Of a stretch of 13,493 nt of DNA, positions 12,970 to 13,493 are shown in pieces. Location: assembly GCA_905235825.1 (NCBI GenBank), contig CAJONH010000207.1, positions 1-13,493 on the forward strand. Reading direction: 5' to 3'. A program made the position numbers and the translations under genes. The notes beneath the pieces were generated by a model, which saw nothing but the letters and a program-made list of their open reading frames with translations, searched no databases and was not told the DNA's origin. Within the stretch, counting starts at the first letter, position 1. The number at the start of each line of letters is the position of its first letter. The DNA is from Candidatus Gastranaerophilales bacterium. Lineage in GTDB: Bacteria; Cyanobacteriota; Vampirovibrionia; Gastranaerophilales; Gastranaerophilaceae.

Positions 12970-13493
12970 TTATATTACACAAGATATTAAATTTTTTATA
13001 TCATCTGTAATATCAGTTTCATATTTGATGTTTGATGCTATTATTTTAGCCAACTTTGACTTTTTAAACTCCCCTAAATGTCTTGTTCTGTAAAAATTTT
13101 CTATATTATTACACATTTTGTCTGACAGTCGTAAATCATTTATATTCAAAGGACTTGCAGGCATATATTCTCTGTTTAATGCCCTTTTTATAAGATTTAC
13201 ATTTAAAATATCTTCAAATTCGCCATGCTCAATTAGAATATACTTATCTTTTTCTAATAAACTATTCTTTAAATCAATGCATATTTCTTCTGCATCCTCA
13301 TCAAACAATAAAACTATGGGAATTTTCAGTCTGTTTTTTAATTGCATATATAATGCCGGACTCTTACTTTTCCCGCCTGCTCCTAAAATATAAATTCCGT
13401 TTTTATTGAAATTTTTATTTAATTTATCGGCAAATACAGGCAAAAGAATTTCTTCGGTTATTCCTTCAACAATAAGCAATTTTGAAACAGGGA
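12970..13493 (-). CDS. OLD-like nuclease, C-terminal TOPRIM part (runs off right edge)
   Basis: The frame stays open to the right edge ('PVSK' precedes 'LLIVEG'), so only about 173 C-terminal residues are seen. They form a TOPRIM domain: the catalytic-type glutamate in 'LIVEGITEEILLPVFADKL', the glycine-rich 'GIYILGAGGKSKSPAL' and the metal-binding DxD in 'VLLFDEDAEE'. The 'HGEFEDIL' and 'LGEFKKSKLAKIIA' segments fit the C-terminal region of OLD-family ATP-dependent nucleases, whose missing N-terminal part would be an ABC/SMC-type ATPase. Such enzymes cut or nick DNA, and several serve in phage defence (for example GajA of Gabija), but no partner gene is visible here. The TTG at 13479 is an internal codon rather than a start. 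A stand-alone TOPRIM protein is less likely. Confidence 0.72.
   Translation of the reverse strand, partial: PVSKLLIVEGITEEILLPVFADKLNKNFNKNGIYILGAGGKSKSPALYMQLKNRLKIPIVLLFDEDAEEICIDLKNSLLEKDKYILIEHGEFEDILNVNLIKRALNREYMPASPLNINDLRLSDKMCNNIENFYRTRHLGEFKKSKLAKIIASNIKYETDITDDIKNLISCVI

Noticed and set aside
12914..12982. 23-codon N-terminal extension of the WG-repeat protein
   Set aside because: The start at 12913 has AAGGAG and begins a clear signal peptide; the extension lacks a site, overlaps the TOPRIM stop and contains the likely promoter.
13118..13393. Plus-strand ORF opposite the TOPRIM gene
   Set aside because: The opposite frame carries the TOPRIM motifs; this ORF has no recognisable domain or ribosome binding site.

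Overview
The window is a strongly AT-rich bacterial chromosome segment with closely packed, mostly short operons on both strands. Several genes start with TTG or GTG. The best guess for the source is a gut-type relative of the Cyanobacteria (Melainabacteria/Gastranaerophilales). This rests on the base composition, a receiver-GGDEF-like regulator, and a coiled-coil HNH protein whose N-terminus has the low-complexity '...ISFSSKK' look I associate with that lineage. No marker gene proves this, and other AT-rich gut lineages remain possible.

Layout, left to right. (1) The 3' end of an IS110-family transposase enters from the left edge. (2) An AlkD-like DNA alkylation repair gene (+) meets a small XRE-type regulator (-), their 3' ends overlapping by 12 bp. 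(3) A two-gene surface-glycan operon (+) encodes a GT2 glycosyltransferase with a ParB-like C-terminal domain, then a large protein with an unrecognised N-terminal domain, a nucleotidyltransferase-like domain and an LPS-kinase-like domain. (4) A three-gene operon (-), read from 7546 down to 4512, encodes a CorA-type metal transporter, a receiver/GGDEF-like protein that has lost its signature residues in both domains, and an AP-endonuclease-2/sugar-isomerase TIM barrel with a full set of metal ligands. (5) The rimP-nusA operon (+) has a compact intrinsic terminator in its leader, just before the rimP ribosome binding site; this looks like an attenuator through which NusA could control its own synthesis. 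(6) A 165-bp element with 32-bp terminal inverted repeats, probably a MITE, fills the gap between nusA and the next convergent gene and probably acts as a two-way terminator. (7) A minus-strand group holds an HNH/zinc-ribbon coiled-coil protein, a secreted WG-repeat protein, and the C-terminal part of an OLD-like TOPRIM nuclease that leaves the window on the right.

The most notable signals are the rimP-nusA leader terminator, the glycosyltransferase/nucleotidyltransferase/kinase pair, the MITE-like inverted repeat that ends at the stop codon of the HNH gene, and the doubly degenerate receiver-GGDEF protein. I saw no tRNA, rRNA or CRISPR array. No stretch longer than 300 bases lacks a gene; the largest gap is the 222-nt region between corA and rimP.
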